14,484 nucleotides of DNA from the NCBI GenBank assembly GCA_031284195.1, contig JAITAI010000084.1, forward strand, positions 1-14,484. The letters run 5' to 3'. Source of the stretch: Treponema sp. Lineage in GTDB: Bacteria; Spirochaetota; Spirochaetia; Treponematales; Breznakiellaceae. The notes below the pieces were generated by a model. That model searched no databases and was not told the DNA's origin. It saw only the letters and a program-made list of their open reading frames with translations. The position numbers were made by a program, and so were the translations under genes. Below are positions 13,833-14,484 of this stretch, piece by piece (within the stretch, counting starts at the first letter, position 1; each line of letters begins with the position of its first letter).

Positions 13833-14484
13833 ATGGAGAAAGAGCATGTGGATCTGGCGGTGAAGCTGCGCCGCGAATTACACCGGCGCCCGGAGCTTTC
13901 AGGCCGTGAGACCTGGACCAAGGGGCATTTGATCGATTTTTTGCGCCGCCATACATCCCTGGAAATCGTGGACCGGGGGCGCTGGTTTTATGCGCTCTAC
14001 CGGGCCGGTGCGGGCAGGCGGAATATCGCCTTCCGGGCGGAATTTGACGCGCTGCCTATGGATGAGACCATCGATCTCCCCTACGGCTCCGAAAATCCCG
14101 GAGTCGCCCACAAATGCGGGCATGACGGGCACAGCGCCTGCCTGGCCGCTCTGGCTCTGGAAATCAACAAGCACGGGGCAAACCAAAACGTCTATTTCGT
14201 GTTTCAACACGCCGAAGAAACCGTCGAAGGGGCGAGGGAATGCGCCCCCTTGATGGAGGAAGCGGATATTGCCGAAATATTCGCCTACCACAACATGCCG
14301 GGGCTGCCTGAGAACCTTATTACCATGATAGACGGCACGGCCTGCTGCGGTTCCACCGGCATGATCATCCATTTCACAGGGATTCCCGCCCATGCCAGCC
14401 AGGTCGAAGACGGACGCAACCCCTGTTTTGCCATTGCCGAGCTCATCAGGAGTATCCCTGAGTTTACCGATCCCGCGCAGTATC
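13833..14484 (+). CDS. M20-family amidohydrolase (N-acyl amino acid hydrolase-like), 5' part
   Basis: The ATG at 13833 follows a purine-rich ribosome binding site (aagagggaaggga). 217 codons are present before the window ends, about half of a usual family member (around 390 aa). Signature features are RELHRRPELSGRET at about 13-26, AFRAEFDALPMDE at 69-81 (metal-site Asp region) and VAHKCGHDGHSA at about 94-105, with the Cys and His metal-site residues of the M20D subgroup. HAEETVEGA comes next (about 129, catalytic/metal Glu pair), then AYHNMPGLPE and the start of the dimerisation domain (FTGIPAHASQVEDGRNPCFA). Members hydrolyse N-acyl amino acids or related amides in the cytoplasm using two metal ions. 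The exact substrate cannot be told. The codon use is GC-rich compared with the accessory operon to its left. Confidence 0.88.
   Translation, partial: MEKEHVDLAVKLRRELHRRPELSGRETWTKGHLIDFLRRHTSLEIVDRGRWFYALYRAGAGRRNIAFRAEFDALPMDETIDLPYGSENPGVAHKCGHDGHSACLAALALEINKHGANQNVYFVFQHAEETVEGARECAPLMEEADIAEIFAYHNMPGLPENLITMIDGTACCGSTGMIIHFTGIPAHASQVEDGRNPCFAIAELIRSIPEFTDPAQY

Noticed and set aside
13899..14393. Minus-strand frame of 164 codons opposite the amidohydrolase
   Set aside because: It is a by-product of GC-rich codon use in the real plus-strand gene, whose metal-site motifs are unmistakable.
1..14484. CRISPR array or rRNA gene
   Set aside because: I saw no regularly spaced direct repeats and no rRNA-like conserved segments anywhere in the window.

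Overview
The window looks like a spirochaete chromosome, most likely Treponema. I infer this from a lipoprotein-type CapA protein with an L-L-G-S-C lipobox, a highly charged helical protein of a kind I associate with treponemes, and the mix of ordinary housekeeping genes with decayed mobile DNA. No marker gene in the window proves the genus.

Left part (1-2030). The 5' end of a conserved hypothetical gene runs off the left edge on the minus strand. It is followed by the C-terminal remnant of an IS4-type transposase next to a perfect 15-bp hairpin. Then comes a minus-strand cluster of small decayed genes (842-1934): a unit of a variable ~130-aa gene plus a short ~58-aa gene has been duplicated in tandem and then broken by frameshifts. 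One short copy (1371-1547) is still intact.

Housekeeping block (2031-6305). This holds a sodium/proline symporter (putP, minus) with a good promoter, a small helical hypothetical gene (plus), and a CapA-family lipoprotein (minus) that converges on it with a 2-nt gap. A tRNA-Asn gene with a near-consensus promoter and an intrinsic terminator follows.

Island-like block (6306-13450). Directly behind tRNA-Asn lies a broken tyrosine integrase, then an internally deleted IS3-family element with recognisable terminal inverted repeats (7327-8345). Next is a compact plus-strand operon: a WYL-domain transcription regulator, a membrane-associated protein whose gene needs a -1 frameshift at an A_AAA_AAC heptamer, and a 680-aa protein with a helical N-terminus and a cysteine-rich right-handed beta-helix C-terminus. 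The operon is bracketed by two near-identical hairpins with a TTAGG loop. A 137-aa orphan gene follows. This operon is the best candidate for an undescribed system. A regulator of a class often found in defence loci, next to an integrase remnant at a tRNA, makes an accessory or defence role plausible but unproven.

Right edge (13450-14484). A hairpin terminator and a minus-strand C-terminal gene fragment are followed by a promoter with a 12-bp inverted repeat over the predicted start of transcription. That promoter drives an M20-family amidohydrolase cut off by the window end.
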